A stretch of DNA of 64,000 nucleotides from an uncultured Alphaproteobacteria bacterium. GTDB taxonomy: Bacteria > Pseudomonadota > Alphaproteobacteria > Caulobacterales > Caulobacteraceae. The stretch lies in NCBI GenBank assembly GCA_903909375.1, contig CAIVVM010000020.1, positions 1-64,000 of the forward strand. The letters run 5' to 3'. Position numbers and translations under genes: made by a program. Each line of letters opens with the position of its first letter. The stretch's first letter is position 1. Positions 42,573 through 50,810 of this stretch are shown here, piece by piece. Under the pieces are notes generated by a model. The model was not told where the DNA came from, did not search any database, and saw only the letters and a list, made by a program, of their open reading frames with translations.

Positions 42573-44279
42573 ATGTGCGAACACGCGATGGCGGACGTGA
42601 AAACGATCGCGCATGCACTGACCCAGATCGGCCTTTTGCGCCCGGACGGTTCGATCCTCGATGACGAGGACGGTTTCCTGGCGGCGATCAGCCCTCTGGA
42701 TCGCGTAACCCTTGTCGAGTTGGCGCGCACAAGCCCGGGTGTCACATCCTACGAGGTTGTGGACTGTCGCGGCGGCACGGCTGTCGTGGTCGCCGTGACG
42801 TCGTTTGAACAGGCCCGGGCCTGGCAGGTGCGGGGCCTGGCTGCGTTGGTCGCCGGTTCGAAGAGCGCCATTGCCGTCTGCCGCCTCTCGCCCACGGGCG
42901 TACAGCGACGGCTGCAGGCCTTCGGCGAGGCCTTCGGTCTGTCGCCGGCGGTCATGCGTGTTCTGGTCGCGCTCTATGAACACTGCGATGTCAGGGATGC
43001 CGCTACCGCCGCGGGCGTGAGTTTCAATACGGCGCGGGGATATCTGAACGAGGCGCGCGCCACGGTGTGGGCGCCCAATCTGCCGCGACTGATCACCTGG
43101 GCCGGCGTGGGGTCGTTCGCCTCGGATGCCAGCGGCGAAAGCGATCATCCCGTCGCTGACCTGTTTTCGTTGTCCGAGCGCCAGCGTCAGCTCGCAGGGT
43201 TGATTGCCGACGGGTTGAGCCGGGTGGAGGCGGCCCGGAGCCTTGGAATATCGGAAGCCGTCGCCAAGAAGGAGCTGGCGGCGGTCTATGCGGCGACCGG
43301 CGTAACCAACGCCACAGGGCTTGCCCGGATTTTTGCCGAACTGCGGGGGTTGGCGATCGTCACCCGCTCCCACAGCGGGCCGCCGGAACCCTATCCGCCG
43401 CCTCCGAGCCGGAATCTGGTCCTGACCGACAGTGACGGTCGCAGCATCGCTGTCAGCGACTACGGTCCCCGGGGCGGCAAGCCTGTCCTGGTTCTTCACA
43501 ACACGATGAACTGCCGTGGCGTCGACCGATCTCTGGTCCGCGCCCTGCAAGCCAGCGGCTACCGTCCCGTCTCCAGTGATCGCCCGGGATACGGAGAAAC
43601 CGATCCGCCACCCCAGCACAGCCATGGGCAGGCCTATCTTGATGTCTGCGTAAGGGACATCGCCCTGATCTGCCAGGAACTGCGCTGGGGCCGCATTTCG
43701 GTCATCGCCCATGGGCCCGTCCACGTTGCGCTGGCCCTCTACCGCGCCAGACCTGATCTGCTCGACCGGGTTGTCATAGACGCACCGGAGCCGGATTCGG
43801 CCTACGGCGCCGCGACGGGCGGCATGATGAGCGAATTGAAGCGTCAGTTCGCCAGGCGACCATGGGCGGTCGCCTCCGTCGTCAGTATCCTCAGCGCGCT
43901 CGCCAGCTACGAGCGGGTCTCGTCTCTCATGCGCGACTGGACCGCGACGAGCCCGTCTGATCGTGCAGCGATGGGCGATCCCGCCCTGATGATGGATTTT
44001 TATCGCAAGCTCGTTCCCTTTCGAAAGGGCAAGATCGACGGCTTTGTTCGCGAGCAGGTGTTGCAGGCGACCATGGGAAAACCGGCTCCGATCCCCGGAA
44101 CGTCAGGGATCACCCTGGTCGTAGGCCAGACCGACTTTATGCACGATGCCGATGAGAACCTGAGCTACTGGAAAGAGGTCCTGCCAGACGCGCGTCTGGT
44201 GAAGATCGCCGATGCGGGGCGGTTCATCTCCTACACACACCCCGAACGGCTGGTCGCGGAACTGGCAAGACGACCTTAG
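42573..44279 (+). CDS. tandem LuxR-type HTH regulator fused to a degenerate alpha/beta hydrolase domain
   Basis: A 568-residue cytoplasmic protein. After about 110 residues with no recognised domain come two LuxR-type helix-turn-helix units: about 122-175 (LSPAVMRVLVALYE, GVSFNTARGYLNEAR) and 198-255 (LSERQRQLAGLIADGLSRVE, GISEAVAKKELAAVYAATG). From about residue 285 an alpha/beta hydrolase fold follows (VLVLHNTMNCRG, SSDRPGYGETDPPP). The nucleophile elbow reads VIAHGPVHVA where GHSxGG is expected, so Ser is Gly, and the His site reads DAGRFIS. The domain may bind rather than cleave a ligand. No strong ribosome site decides between ATGs at 42573 and 42588. Confidence 0.8.
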   Translation: MCEHAMADVKTIAHALTQIGLLRPDGSILDDEDGFLAAISPLDRVTLVELARTSPGVTSYEVVDCRGGTAVVVAVTSFEQARAWQVRGLAALVAGSKSAIAVCRLSPTGVQRRLQAFGEAFGLSPAVMRVLVALYEHCDVRDAATAAGVSFNTARGYLNEARATVWAPNLPRLITWAGVGSFASDASGESDHPVADLFSLSERQRQLAGLIADGLSRVEAARSLGISEAVAKKELAAVYAATGVTNATGLARIFAELRGLAIVTRSHSGPPEPYPPPPSRNLVLTDSDGRSIAVSDYGPRGGKPVLVLHNTMNCRGVDRSLVRALQASGYRPVSSDRPGYGETDPPPQHSHGQAYLDVCVRDIALICQELRWGRISVIAHGPVHVALALYRARPDLLDRVVIDAPEPDSAYGAATGGMMSELKRQFARRPWAVASVVSILSALASYERVSSLMRDWTATSPSDRAAMGDPALMMDFYRKLVPFRKGKIDGFVREQVLQATMGKPAPIPGTSGITLVVGQTDFMHDADENLSYWKEVLPDARLVKIADAGRFISYTHPERLVAELARRP

Positions 44280-44406
44280 TTCCCGGCCTTCAAAGCCTGG
44301 GCAGCGTGGTCAAATCCCTCGGTTGAACGCGACTTGAACATCAAAGGGGAATTACGCGATGTCACCATATTTTCGATTTTCGGGCTCAAGTGTCAGATCT
44401 TGACCC

Positions 44407-45105
44407 CTAGAAGGGAATGTCCTGACCGTCCCAGGCCAGGAAATGACCGGTTTGCTCCGGCGTCAGGGCCTCGATCACAGACAGCAGGCGCTCGGCGGCG
44501 AAGGCAGGGGTGAACAGCCTGTCCGGCAACACCCCCTTCTGGAACGGGGCCGACAGTCGCGTATCTACCGTTCCGGGGTGCAGGGTCACGCAGATCGCGT
44601 TCTTGCGGCGGGCGGCCAATTCGATGGCGGCGGTCCGCACCAGCTGGTTGGCGGCGGCCTTGGCGGCGCGGTAGCCGTACCAGCCGCCCAGCCTGTTGTC
44701 CGAGATCGAGCCCACGCGGGCGGTCAGCACCGCCAGCACAGCCTTGCCCTGCCGTGGCAGTAGCGGCGCGAAGTGTTTCAGCACCAGCGCCGGGCCAATA
44801 GCGTTGATCTGGAAGGACCGCGCCAGTCGGACCGGGTCGAGATCGGCCAGCCGCTTTTCGGGAGTGAGGTCCGCGTCCTGCAGCAGGCCGGTGGCCACGA
44901 TCACCAGCCTGGGTGCGTCGACTTTGAGGGCGGCTGCGGCGATGGACGCCTCGTCGGTGAGGTCCAGTGGCACCGGGCCGTGGCGTGAGAACCTGTGCAC
45001 CTGAGTCACGCGGGGGTCCAGGGCCAGCCGTTCGCAAAGCGCAGCACCTATCCCACCCGACGCGCCGACGACCACGGCTTCGAACCGGTCGGGAAAGCCG
45101 CTCAC
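44407..45105 (-). CDS. short-chain dehydrogenase/reductase
   Basis: A 232-residue SDR. VVVGASGGIGAAL is the NAD(P) loop, ATGLL replaces NNAG, and YGYRAAKAAANQL carries the YxxxK catalytic pair with a preceding Ser (GSISDN). Its C-terminus GHFLAWDGQDIPF resembles the CsgA-like SDR subgroup. ATG at 45105, 25 nt downstream of moaE on the same strand, so it may ride on the moa transcript. Substrate unknown. Confidence 0.88.
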   Translation of the reverse strand: MSGFPDRFEAVVVGASGGIGAALCERLALDPRVTQVHRFSRHGPVPLDLTDEASIAAAALKVDAPRLVIVATGLLQDADLTPEKRLADLDPVRLARSFQINAIGPALVLKHFAPLLPRQGKAVLAVLTARVGSISDNRLGGWYGYRAAKAAANQLVRTAAIELAARRKNAICVTLHPGTVDTRLSAPFQKGVLPDRLFTPAFAAERLLSVIEALTPEQTGHFLAWDGQDIPF

Positions 45106-45130
45106 AAGCAGCCTGACAGGTGCAAAAGTT

Positions 45131-45571
45131 CTACTCCCACCGATCCCGATCCAAATGGTCCTGCGCCGAGGGCTCCACCCACCTTGCGCCGTCCGGGCCG
45201 TATTCCTTCTTCCAGAACGGGGCCCTCGATTTCAGGTAGTCCATCAGGAAGTCGCAGGCTTCGAAGGCCGCACGACGGTGCCCGGCGGCGGTGGCGACGA
45301 AGACGATGGCCTCGCCGGGAGCGATCTGACCCACCCGGTGCAGGATGGTCAGGTCGTGGAGGCTCCATCGCGCGCGGGCTTCAGTCGCGATCCTGCTGAT
45401 CTCGGCCTCGGTAAAGCCCGGGTAGGCTTCCAGTTCCAGGATGGCCGTCGATCCCGCCTCGGCGCGCGCGATACCGGTGAAGGTGGCGATGGCGCCGGTT
45501 TCGGTACGGCCTTTCGAGAACGCGGTCAGCAGGGCTCCGGGATCGAAAGGGGCTTCGGTAAGTTGGATCAC
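45131..45571 (-). CDS. moaE: molybdopterin synthase catalytic subunit MoaE
   Basis: A 146-residue large subunit that converts cyclic pyranopterin monophosphate to molybdopterin using sulfur from MoaD thiocarboxylate. GAIATFTGIAR, LELEAYPGFTEAEI, VGQIAPGEAIVFVATAAGHRRAAFEAC, and LKSRAPFWKKE with the catalytic lysines are all present. GTG start at 45571. It is separated from moaD by a 232-nt gap filled by a long inverted repeat. Confidence 0.95.
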   Translation of the reverse strand: MIQLTEAPFDPGALLTAFSKGRTETGAIATFTGIARAEAGSTAILELEAYPGFTEAEISRIATEARARWSLHDLTILHRVGQIAPGEAIVFVATAAGHRRAAFEACDFLMDYLKSRAPFWKKEYGPDGARWVEPSAQDHLDRDRWE

Positions 45572-45580
45572 GGAGCGCTC

Positions 45581-45780
45581 TTTCTCTCCTCCCCCGTCGG
45601 GGGAGGGGGACCGCGCGAAGCGAGGTGGAGGGGGCTTGCCGGATCCCCTAGGCTTGAGGATCTGACGCGATCTACACTCCAGAAGCCACAGCTCATCTTA
45701 CGGTTTCGTTGCTCCGCTGTGCGACGGCGGCCCCCTCCACCGCGTTCCGCGGTCCCCCTCCCCCGACGGGGGAGGAGAAA
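45581..45780. repeat. about 50-bp inverted repeat between moaE and moaD
   Basis: Arm 45581-45635 and arm 45730-45780 are near-exact reverse complements (differing by a 2-nt insertion and a few bases), separated by 94 nt. Each arm also contains the self-complementary core CCTCCCCCGTCGGGGGAGG. This layout resembles dispersed palindromic intergenic repeats. It could fold into a large mRNA hairpin within the moa operon. Confidence 0.8.
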
Positions 45781-45803
45781 GGTCGGACCAGGGCGATTGA
45801 TCG

Positions 45804-46043
45804 TCATCCGCCGCTCATCGGCGGCAGGAAGGCGACTTCGCTACGTGGCCCCAGGGCGACGTCGTCGCGCACGATGGCCTGGTCTACGGCCACTTGCACA
45901 CCCGGCCCGACCAGCGCCGCGCCAAAGTCGGCGTCTTCGGCGGTGAGCGCGCTGCGCAGATCAGACAACGTCGCGGCCTCGATCTCCCGCTCCCGCCACC
46001 CGGCGAGATCGCGGAACCGTCCAAACAGCAGCACACGCGCCAT
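45804..46043 (-). CDS. moaD: molybdopterin synthase sulfur carrier subunit MoaD
   Basis: A 79-residue ubiquitin-like protein ending in the required Gly-Gly (PPMSGG), which is thiocarboxylated and donates sulfur to MoaE. It starts 1 nt after the moaA stop (TGA-G-ATG), so translation is coupled. The frame is open upstream to 46208 but that portion lies in moaA. Confidence 0.93.
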   Translation of the reverse strand: MARVLLFGRFRDLAGWREREIEAATLSDLRSALTAEDADFGAALVGPGVQVAVDQAIVRDDVALGPRSEVAFLPPMSGG

Positions 46044-46044
46044 C

Positions 46045-47070
46045 TCAGCCGCCGGTGGTGGACATGTGCCGCGCCACGGCGGGCTGTCTGCGGGCGATTT
46101 CGAAGTCGTGGCCGCGGGGTTTGCCGGCGATGCCCTGACGGATGGCCTGAACCAGATCAGCGTCGCTTCCGCCGGCCCGCAGCACGGCGCGCAGGTCGGT
46201 GGCGTCATCCTGGCCCAGGCAGGTGTGGAGCGTGCCCGTGCAGGTCAGTCGCACCCGATTGCAGGTCTCGCAGAAATTATGGCTGAGCGGGGTGATCAGG
46301 CCCAGACGGCCCCCCGTCTCCCTGATCCGCACATAGCGCGCCGGACCGCCTGTCGAGAGCGGCAGATCCTCAAGCGTCCAGAAACTCTCCAGCTCGCGCC
46401 GCACGTCCGCCAACGAAAGATATTGATCCGTCCGGTCCACCTCGATCTCGCCCATGGGCATGGTCTCGATCAGGGTGAGGTCGTGACCCTCGCCATGCGC
46501 CCAACGGATCAGCTCAGGGATCTCGGCGGCGTTGTCGTCCTTGAGCGCCACGGCATTTATCTTGATCGCCAGGCCCGCCGCCCTTGCGGCGGCTATCCCG
46601 TCCAGCACCCTGGCCAGCTGGCCGCCCCGGGTCAGCGTGCGGAACAGGTCAGGCTTGAGCGTATCCAGCGACACATTGATCCGGCGCACGCCCGCCTCGA
46701 CCAATCGCCCGGCGAACTCGGCCAGGCGGGTGCCGTTGGTGGTGAGGGTGAGTTCCTCCAGGGCGCCGGATTTCAAATGGCGGCCCAGTCCGGCCACCAG
46801 ATCCATCATCCCCTTTCGCACCAGCGGCTCGCCACCGGTCAGACGCAGCTTCCTTGTGCCCAGCCCGATGAAGGCGCTGGCGATCCGGTCCAGTTCCTCA
46901 AGGCTCAGCACCTCGGACTTGGGCAGGAACACCATATGCTCGGCCATGCAGTAGACGCAGCGCAGGTCGCAGCGATCGGTGACCGACAGCCGCAAATAGG
47001 ACACGGTGCGGCCCAGACCGTCGATCAGGGGTGGCGCTTGCGGCGCGGCGATGTCGTCGTACGGCGTCAT
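46045..47070 (-). CDS. moaA: GTP 3',8-cyclase MoaA
   Basis: A 341-residue radical SAM enzyme catalysing the first step of Moco synthesis. The N-terminal cluster motif is CDLRCVYC, followed by LTGGEPLVR. The C-terminal [4Fe-4S] cysteines are in [21 protein letters not shown], and the essential Gly-Gly tail (STTGG) is present. First gene of moaA-moaD-moaE; divergent from a nucleotidyltransferase gene with a 29-nt gap. Confidence 0.96.
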   Translation of the reverse strand: MTPYDDIAAPQAPPLIDGLGRTVSYLRLSVTDRCDLRCVYCMAEHMVFLPKSEVLSLEELDRIASAFIGLGTRKLRLTGGEPLVRKGMMDLVAGLGRHLKSGALEELTLTTNGTRLAEFAGRLVEAGVRRINVSLDTLKPDLFRTLTRGGQLARVLDGIAAARAAGLAIKINAVALKDDNAAEIPELIRWAHGEGHDLTLIETMPMGEIEVDRTDQYLSLADVRRELESFWTLEDLPLSTGGPARYVRIRETGGRLGLITPLSHNFCETCNRVRLTCTGTLHTCLGQDDATDLRAVLRAGGSDADLVQAIRQGIAGKPRGHDFEIARRQPAVARHMSTTGG

Positions 47071-47099
47071 TCGGACAACAGGATAGGGGAAGCGGGCGC

Positions 47100-47714
47100 G
47101 TGGCGACAGAGCCAGACTTCAACAACGGGTTCCATGCCGTGGTTCTGGCGGCCGGCTCGGCCACGCGGTTCGGCGGCCGCAAGCTGATGGCGGACTGGAA
47201 CGGCGCGCCCTTGCTGCACGCCACCTTGAAGATCGCACAGGCCGCGCCGGTACAATCCCTGACCGTGGTCACCGGCGCGGATGCGGGTGAGGTCGCCGAT
47301 TGTGTTCAGGCCTTCGACGCCGCGATCCGGCTGGTCCATGCGCCGGATCATGACGAGGGCATGGCCGCCTCGCTACGGGCCGGGATCGCCAGCCTGCCCG
47401 AAGACGCCGCGGGCGCCTTTGTGTTTCTGGGCGATATGCCGCGAGCGCCGACAAGCATCTTGCGTCCCCTGGCCGAGGCTGTGCGTGCCGGGGCGGCTGC
47501 GGCGGCGCCCGCATTCCGGGGACGGCGAGGAAACCCGGTGATTCTGGGCCGTGGTCTGTTTCCGGCTGTGGCGGCCATGCGCGGAGATACCGGCGCACGC
47601 GCCCTGCTTCAGACGCTGGACGCGCAGCTGGCGCTCATTGAAAGCCCGGACGACGGGGTGCTGTTTGATGTGGATACGCCAGGAGACCTGGCCCGCCCGG
47701 CCTCTAGACCTTGA
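47100..47714 (+). CDS. MobA/MocA-like molybdenum cofactor nucleotidyltransferase
   Basis: A 204-residue GT-A-fold nucleotidyltransferase. [20 protein letters not shown] is the nucleotide-binding loop (read as [11 protein letters not shown] plus KLM), [11 protein letters not shown] the metal-binding Asp, and [10 protein letters not shown] a conserved block. The LAAGxSxRxGxxK and GDMP pattern favours the MocA type that makes molybdopterin cytosine dinucleotide for xanthine dehydrogenase-family enzymes, matching the XdhC gene. GTG start after GGGGA. Confidence 0.88.
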   Translation: MATEPDFNNGFHAVVLAAGSATRFGGRKLMADWNGAPLLHATLKIAQAAPVQSLTVVTGADAGEVADCVQAFDAAIRLVHAPDHDEGMAASLRAGIASLPEDAAGAFVFLGDMPRAPTSILRPLAEAVRAGAAAAAPAFRGRRGNPVILGRGLFPAVAAMRGDTGARALLQTLDAQLALIESPDDGVLFDVDTPGDLARPASRP

Positions 47715-47877
47715 TGTTGAGTCGGGTCGCGGGCGGGGAGGCTTGCACCCGCACCTGGTCGGCGATGTTCAAGGTACGGACAGCCGAGGCCACCGTCTGG
47801 GCCACTTGCACCGAGGTGGGCAGAGTCACCGACGTCCAGATACCCTGCCCGGCGTTTCGCATCTGAACACTAACCAT
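47704..47877 (-). CDS. 57-residue hypothetical protein
   Basis: A small open frame on the minus strand with ATG at 47877, GAGGCG 6-11 nt upstream, and a stop at 47704 that overlaps the nucleotidyltransferase stop by 11 nt tail-to-tail. The product is regular and non-repetitive (begins MVSVQMRNAGQGIW, ends RLNIKV), with alternating hydrophobic residues suggesting beta strands and a central helix. No family recognised. A CtrA-like site lies 46 nt upstream. Confidence 0.55.
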   Translation of the reverse strand: MVSVQMRNAGQGIWTSVTLPTSVQVAQTVASAVRTLNIADQVRVQASPPATRLNIKV

Positions 47878-47922
47878 GGGAGTCGCCTCGACACCTTCCC
47901 TCAGGTCATAGCGCCGGGTAGG

Positions 47923-47938
47923 GTAAACGCGCGGTTAA
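47923..47938 (-). promoter_or_regulatory. CtrA-like site TTAA-N7-TTTAC
   Basis: On the minus strand TTAA, seven nucleotides and TTTAC differ by one base from the CtrA consensus TTAA-N7-TTAAC of Caulobacterales. It lies 46 nt upstream of the 57-residue gene, an acceptable promoter distance. The spacing is right but one site of this length can occur by chance. Confidence 0.35.
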
Positions 47939-48137
47939 CAGGCGTTCTGGCAGGCGCAAAAATCGCACACCTCAAAAACCATGTTCGATAGCGTCCCTTG
48001 CTATTGACACAACTGTAACGAGTTTAGCCGACCCGCGTTCGCTGACCGAACATATCCGAAATGCGACGTAACGCTCGAGATTGCCTCAGCGGGTCCGCCG
48101 CGCCATGCTGACTGAAAGTGTGCGAACCGGAGAGCCC
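47939..48137. other. intergenic gap, nothing firm identified
   Basis: A gap of about 200 nt upstream of the enoyl-CoA hydratase-like gene. TTGACA at 48004-48009 looks like a -35 box but no -10 box lies at 16-18 nt. ATGTTCG (47981-47987) and CGAACAT (48047-48053) are inverted but 59 nt apart and may be chance. Confidence 0.4.
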
Positions 48138-48878
48138 ATGGACGACGCCATTCTAGTGTCCGAGATGTTGGGAGATGGCCTGGAACGGTTGACCCTCAAT
48201 CGCCCTAACCGTCTCAACGCGCTGAACCAGCCGATGGCCGAGGCTTTGCTGGCGCACTTCGAATCCCGGCGGCGCGACGAAAATACCCGCGTCATCGTGA
48301 TTCGGGGCGCAGGGCGCGCCTTCTCCTCGGGCGCCGATCTGAAAGCCATGGGCCAGCCCGACGCCCTGCGTGACGGCCCGAGGGGCGACTGGGTGTTGCG
48401 TGATCTGATGAAGGCCATGCGCGCCTGCCCGCAGCCGCTGATCGCCCTGGTCAAGGGCCCGGCTGCCGGCGGTGGACTGACCCTGGCTCTGGCCTGTGAC
48501 GTGATCGTCGCCGGAGAAAGCGCGGCCTTCCACTCGGCATTCATCAATATCGGTTTGTCCGGCGCTGAACTGGGCGTGAGCTGGCGCCTGCAGCGCACCA
48601 TCGGCGTTTCCCGAGCGCGCGAGATGCTGCTGACGGGCCGGCCCATCAACGCCGTTGACGCACTTCGCCTGGGGCTTGTGTCAGCCACCGTGCCCGATGA
48701 CGATCTTGACGCCCATGGTCTGGCGCTGGCCGCCGACATGCTGAAGGCGCGGCCTGATGCGCTGCGTCTATCGAAGCGGAGCTTCGACGCCACACTTGAC
48801 GCTGTCAGCCTGGACACCGCCATGGAGATCGAGGAGCGCGCCCAGATGCTGATGATCGCGCGCCGCGGGGCCGGCTGA
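48138..48878 (+). CDS. enoyl-CoA hydratase/isomerase family protein
   Basis: A 246-residue crotonase-fold enzyme. LNRPNRLNALNQPM, GAGRAFSSGADLKAMG (oxyanion hole) and KGPAAGGGLTLALACDVIVA are family motifs. At the usual hydratase glutamates, IGLSGAELGVSW carries one acidic residue near the catalytic loop. ATG at 48138 after CGGAGAG. Probably handles an acyl-CoA in fatty acid or aromatic degradation; no partner genes adjacent. Confidence 0.9.
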   Translation: MDDAILVSEMLGDGLERLTLNRPNRLNALNQPMAEALLAHFESRRRDENTRVIVIRGAGRAFSSGADLKAMGQPDALRDGPRGDWVLRDLMKAMRACPQPLIALVKGPAAGGGLTLALACDVIVAGESAAFHSAFINIGLSGAELGVSWRLQRTIGVSRAREMLLTGRPINAVDALRLGLVSATVPDDDLDAHGLALAADMLKARPDALRLSKRSFDATLDAVSLDTAMEIEERAQMLMIARRGAG

Positions 48879-48919
48879 CGTCGGACACGAGCCCTGGTGT
48901 TCCTCGCGGGTTGCTAAGG

Positions 48920-50632
48920 TCAGGCGCCGAAGATCCAGTTTCCGGTGAGTGTGGTCAGCGAAACGCCAACCAGAACCATCTGGCCGCCGCCGGTCATGTT
49001 GATGACCGTGTCTTCGCCCACCTGGCTCGTGGTGAACTGGGTCCCGGGACCAAGCTGCACCCGGTCGCCCGCGCTCAGGTTGAAGTCCAGGACCCGGTCG
49101 ATTCCGGCGTCACCGAAGGTGTGAAAGATGTCGGCGCCGCTACCGCCGGCCATGGTGTCGTCGCCCTTGTCGCCAGAAACGAAGTCGGCGCCATCGCCGC
49201 CAGAGACCACGTCGTTGTCCTGACCTCCGCGGATCGTATCGGCGCCCGCGCCGCCGTCGCAGGTATCGTTTCCAAGGTTGCCGTAGACCAGATTCTGTCC
49301 CGCGCCGCCGGACAGGCTGTCATTATCCTTGCCGCCGACAGCCCAGGAATCGCCTGTTCCGGCGACAACGGTGTCATTGCCCATGTTGCCGTTGATGTCG
49401 TTGAAGCCGGCGCCACCCATCAACAGATCGTCGCCCTCGTCGCCGCGCAGATAGTTCGAAACGCCGCTGTCGTCCGTGATCGTGTCGTTGCCGAGACCGC
49501 CGAAAATCCGATCATCGCCGGCGCCGCCCTCGAGGCTGTCATCGCCGGATCCGCCGAACAGATTGTCGGCGCCGCCGTTGCCGCGCAGGGTGTTGGCGAA
49601 GGCGTTGCCGATGATCAGGTCACCGCCGCTTCCCCCACTGGCGGATTCGACACGGGCGCCATTGGCGATCACGTAGCCGCCCGGCTCCCGAAGGCCGCCC
49701 TGCAGGAGCGATGAAAAGAAACCACCTGCAGAGCGCACGGGGTCGATGATCTCGGATCTTGTGAAGGCCGACAGGCCCGCGAAGATCGAAGAGTTCAACA
49801 CCACATCGCCGATCACGTCGGCGAGGTCGCCGATCAAGGCCGTCGTCAGCAGCGTGGCGGCGTTCAGGTTCAGCAGCGCTGCGGTAGTTCCGCCGTAGGA
49901 CAGGGTGTCGGTCCCGGAGGTGTCCCAGATGCAGATGTAGCCCCCACCATTCTGCATGGTCCCGTCCGAGCCGTCGTCATCAAGGATAAAGCGGCTCAGC
50001 GAATATCGTGTATCGCCGACATTGTTGGCGGCGGCGCCATAGTTGGCCTGAAGAACGGCGACATCCAGGGCCATTGGGGTGAGCGGCAAACCGCCGCCGA
50101 CGTCGAAATCCCCCAGCGTGAACCAGTCACTGGACATGATCGTGTACTGGCTGAAATCGAGCTCGGGCGGGGTGCCGGTCGGGTGGCGAAGGCCAAGCGT
50201 GTGGCCGAGTTCGTGCAGAACAATCCAGATCTGCTGCTGATCTGAATACGTCTCCCAGGTGCCGACATTGAAGGCCAGAATTGGCGTGTTGCCCGGACGT
50301 GCCGCGATGCCTGCGGTGTTCGGCGAGTCAGGGCGTGAGAAGTCACTGACGAAGTAGTTTGCGTCTGCCGCATTGGTCAGTTCAAACGTGATGTTGGCGA
50401 AGCTGTGCAATATCTCAAGTGAGCGACCCACCAGGCTCCACATGGCGTTGGTCAGGCCGATACCCTGGGTGACGTAGATCGTCGGCAGCGCGGTCGAAAA
50501 GGCGGATACCTCGGCCGGATTGTTTGGGTCGACCCGGTTGTAGCCGATGGTTCCGGTCCAGCGGAAACCGGTGTCTATGGTGTCGAGAAGGGCGTTGCCG
50601 GTCGCCCGGGATGACGTGAAAGCGGCGGGCAT
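48920..50632 (-). CDS. serralysin-type M10 metalloprotease with RTX repeats
   Basis: A 570-residue secreted zinc protease. HELGHTLGLRHP is the HExxHxxGxxH motif and YTIMSSDW the Met-turn. A linker is followed by about ten glycine-rich RTX nonapeptides (GGSGDDSLEGGAGDD type) that bind calcium, and a C-terminal type I secretion signal region. There is no N-terminal signal peptide, as expected for ABC-transporter (type I) export. Start at 50632 with GAGGT 5 nt upstream; the frame is open further to 51025 with no homology. No secretion genes adjacent. Confidence 0.9.
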   Translation of the reverse strand: MPAAFTSSRATGNALLDTIDTGFRWTGTIGYNRVDPNNPAEVSAFSTALPTIYVTQGIGLTNAMWSLVGRSLEILHSFANITFELTNAADANYFVSDFSRPDSPNTAGIAARPGNTPILAFNVGTWETYSDQQQIWIVLHELGHTLGLRHPTGTPPELDFSQYTIMSSDWFTLGDFDVGGGLPLTPMALDVAVLQANYGAAANNVGDTRYSLSRFILDDDGSDGTMQNGGGYICIWDTSGTDTLSYGGTTAALLNLNAATLLTTALIGDLADVIGDVVLNSSIFAGLSAFTRSEIIDPVRSAGGFFSSLLQGGLREPGGYVIANGARVESASGGSGGDLIIGNAFANTLRGNGGADNLFGGSGDDSLEGGAGDDRIFGGLGNDTITDDSGVSNYLRGDEGDDLLMGGAGFNDINGNMGNDTVVAGTGDSWAVGGKDNDSLSGGAGQNLVYGNLGNDTCDGGAGADTIRGGQDNDVVSGGDGADFVSGDKGDDTMAGGSGADIFHTFGDAGIDRVLDFNLSAGDRVQLGPGTQFTTSQVGEDTVINMTGGGQMVLVGVSLTTLTGNWIFGA

Positions 50633-50810
50633 ACTCGACCTCAGGTGGCCGGCGCCGGCGACGCCGCTATCCCAACCTTGCCGTGAACTTCGGGGCCCTG
50701 CAAGCCGGGAGCGCATAGCCCGGAAAGATATCCGGGACGGAAATACTGGCGTGATGAATCGGCGCGAGGGTAGTCTGCAACAAAGCCAAGTCGCCAGGAA
50801 ACGCGCCCGA

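Noticed and set aside
42501..43724. Long minus-strand open frame opposite the LuxR fusion
   Set aside because: The plus strand encodes recognisable HTH and hydrolase segments; the minus frame is low-complexity Arg/Gln/Gly and is a shadow.
44280..44406. Possible 14-codon frame with a GGGGAA site at 44359
   Set aside because: Too short and without any support; probably chance in the gap between two genes.
48004..48032. TTGACA box upstream of the enoyl-CoA hydratase-like gene
   Set aside because: No acceptable -10 box at 16-18 nt.
49450..49650. Tandem repeat DNA
   Set aside because: The repetition is the coding sequence of RTX nonapeptides in the M10 protease, not a separate repeat element.
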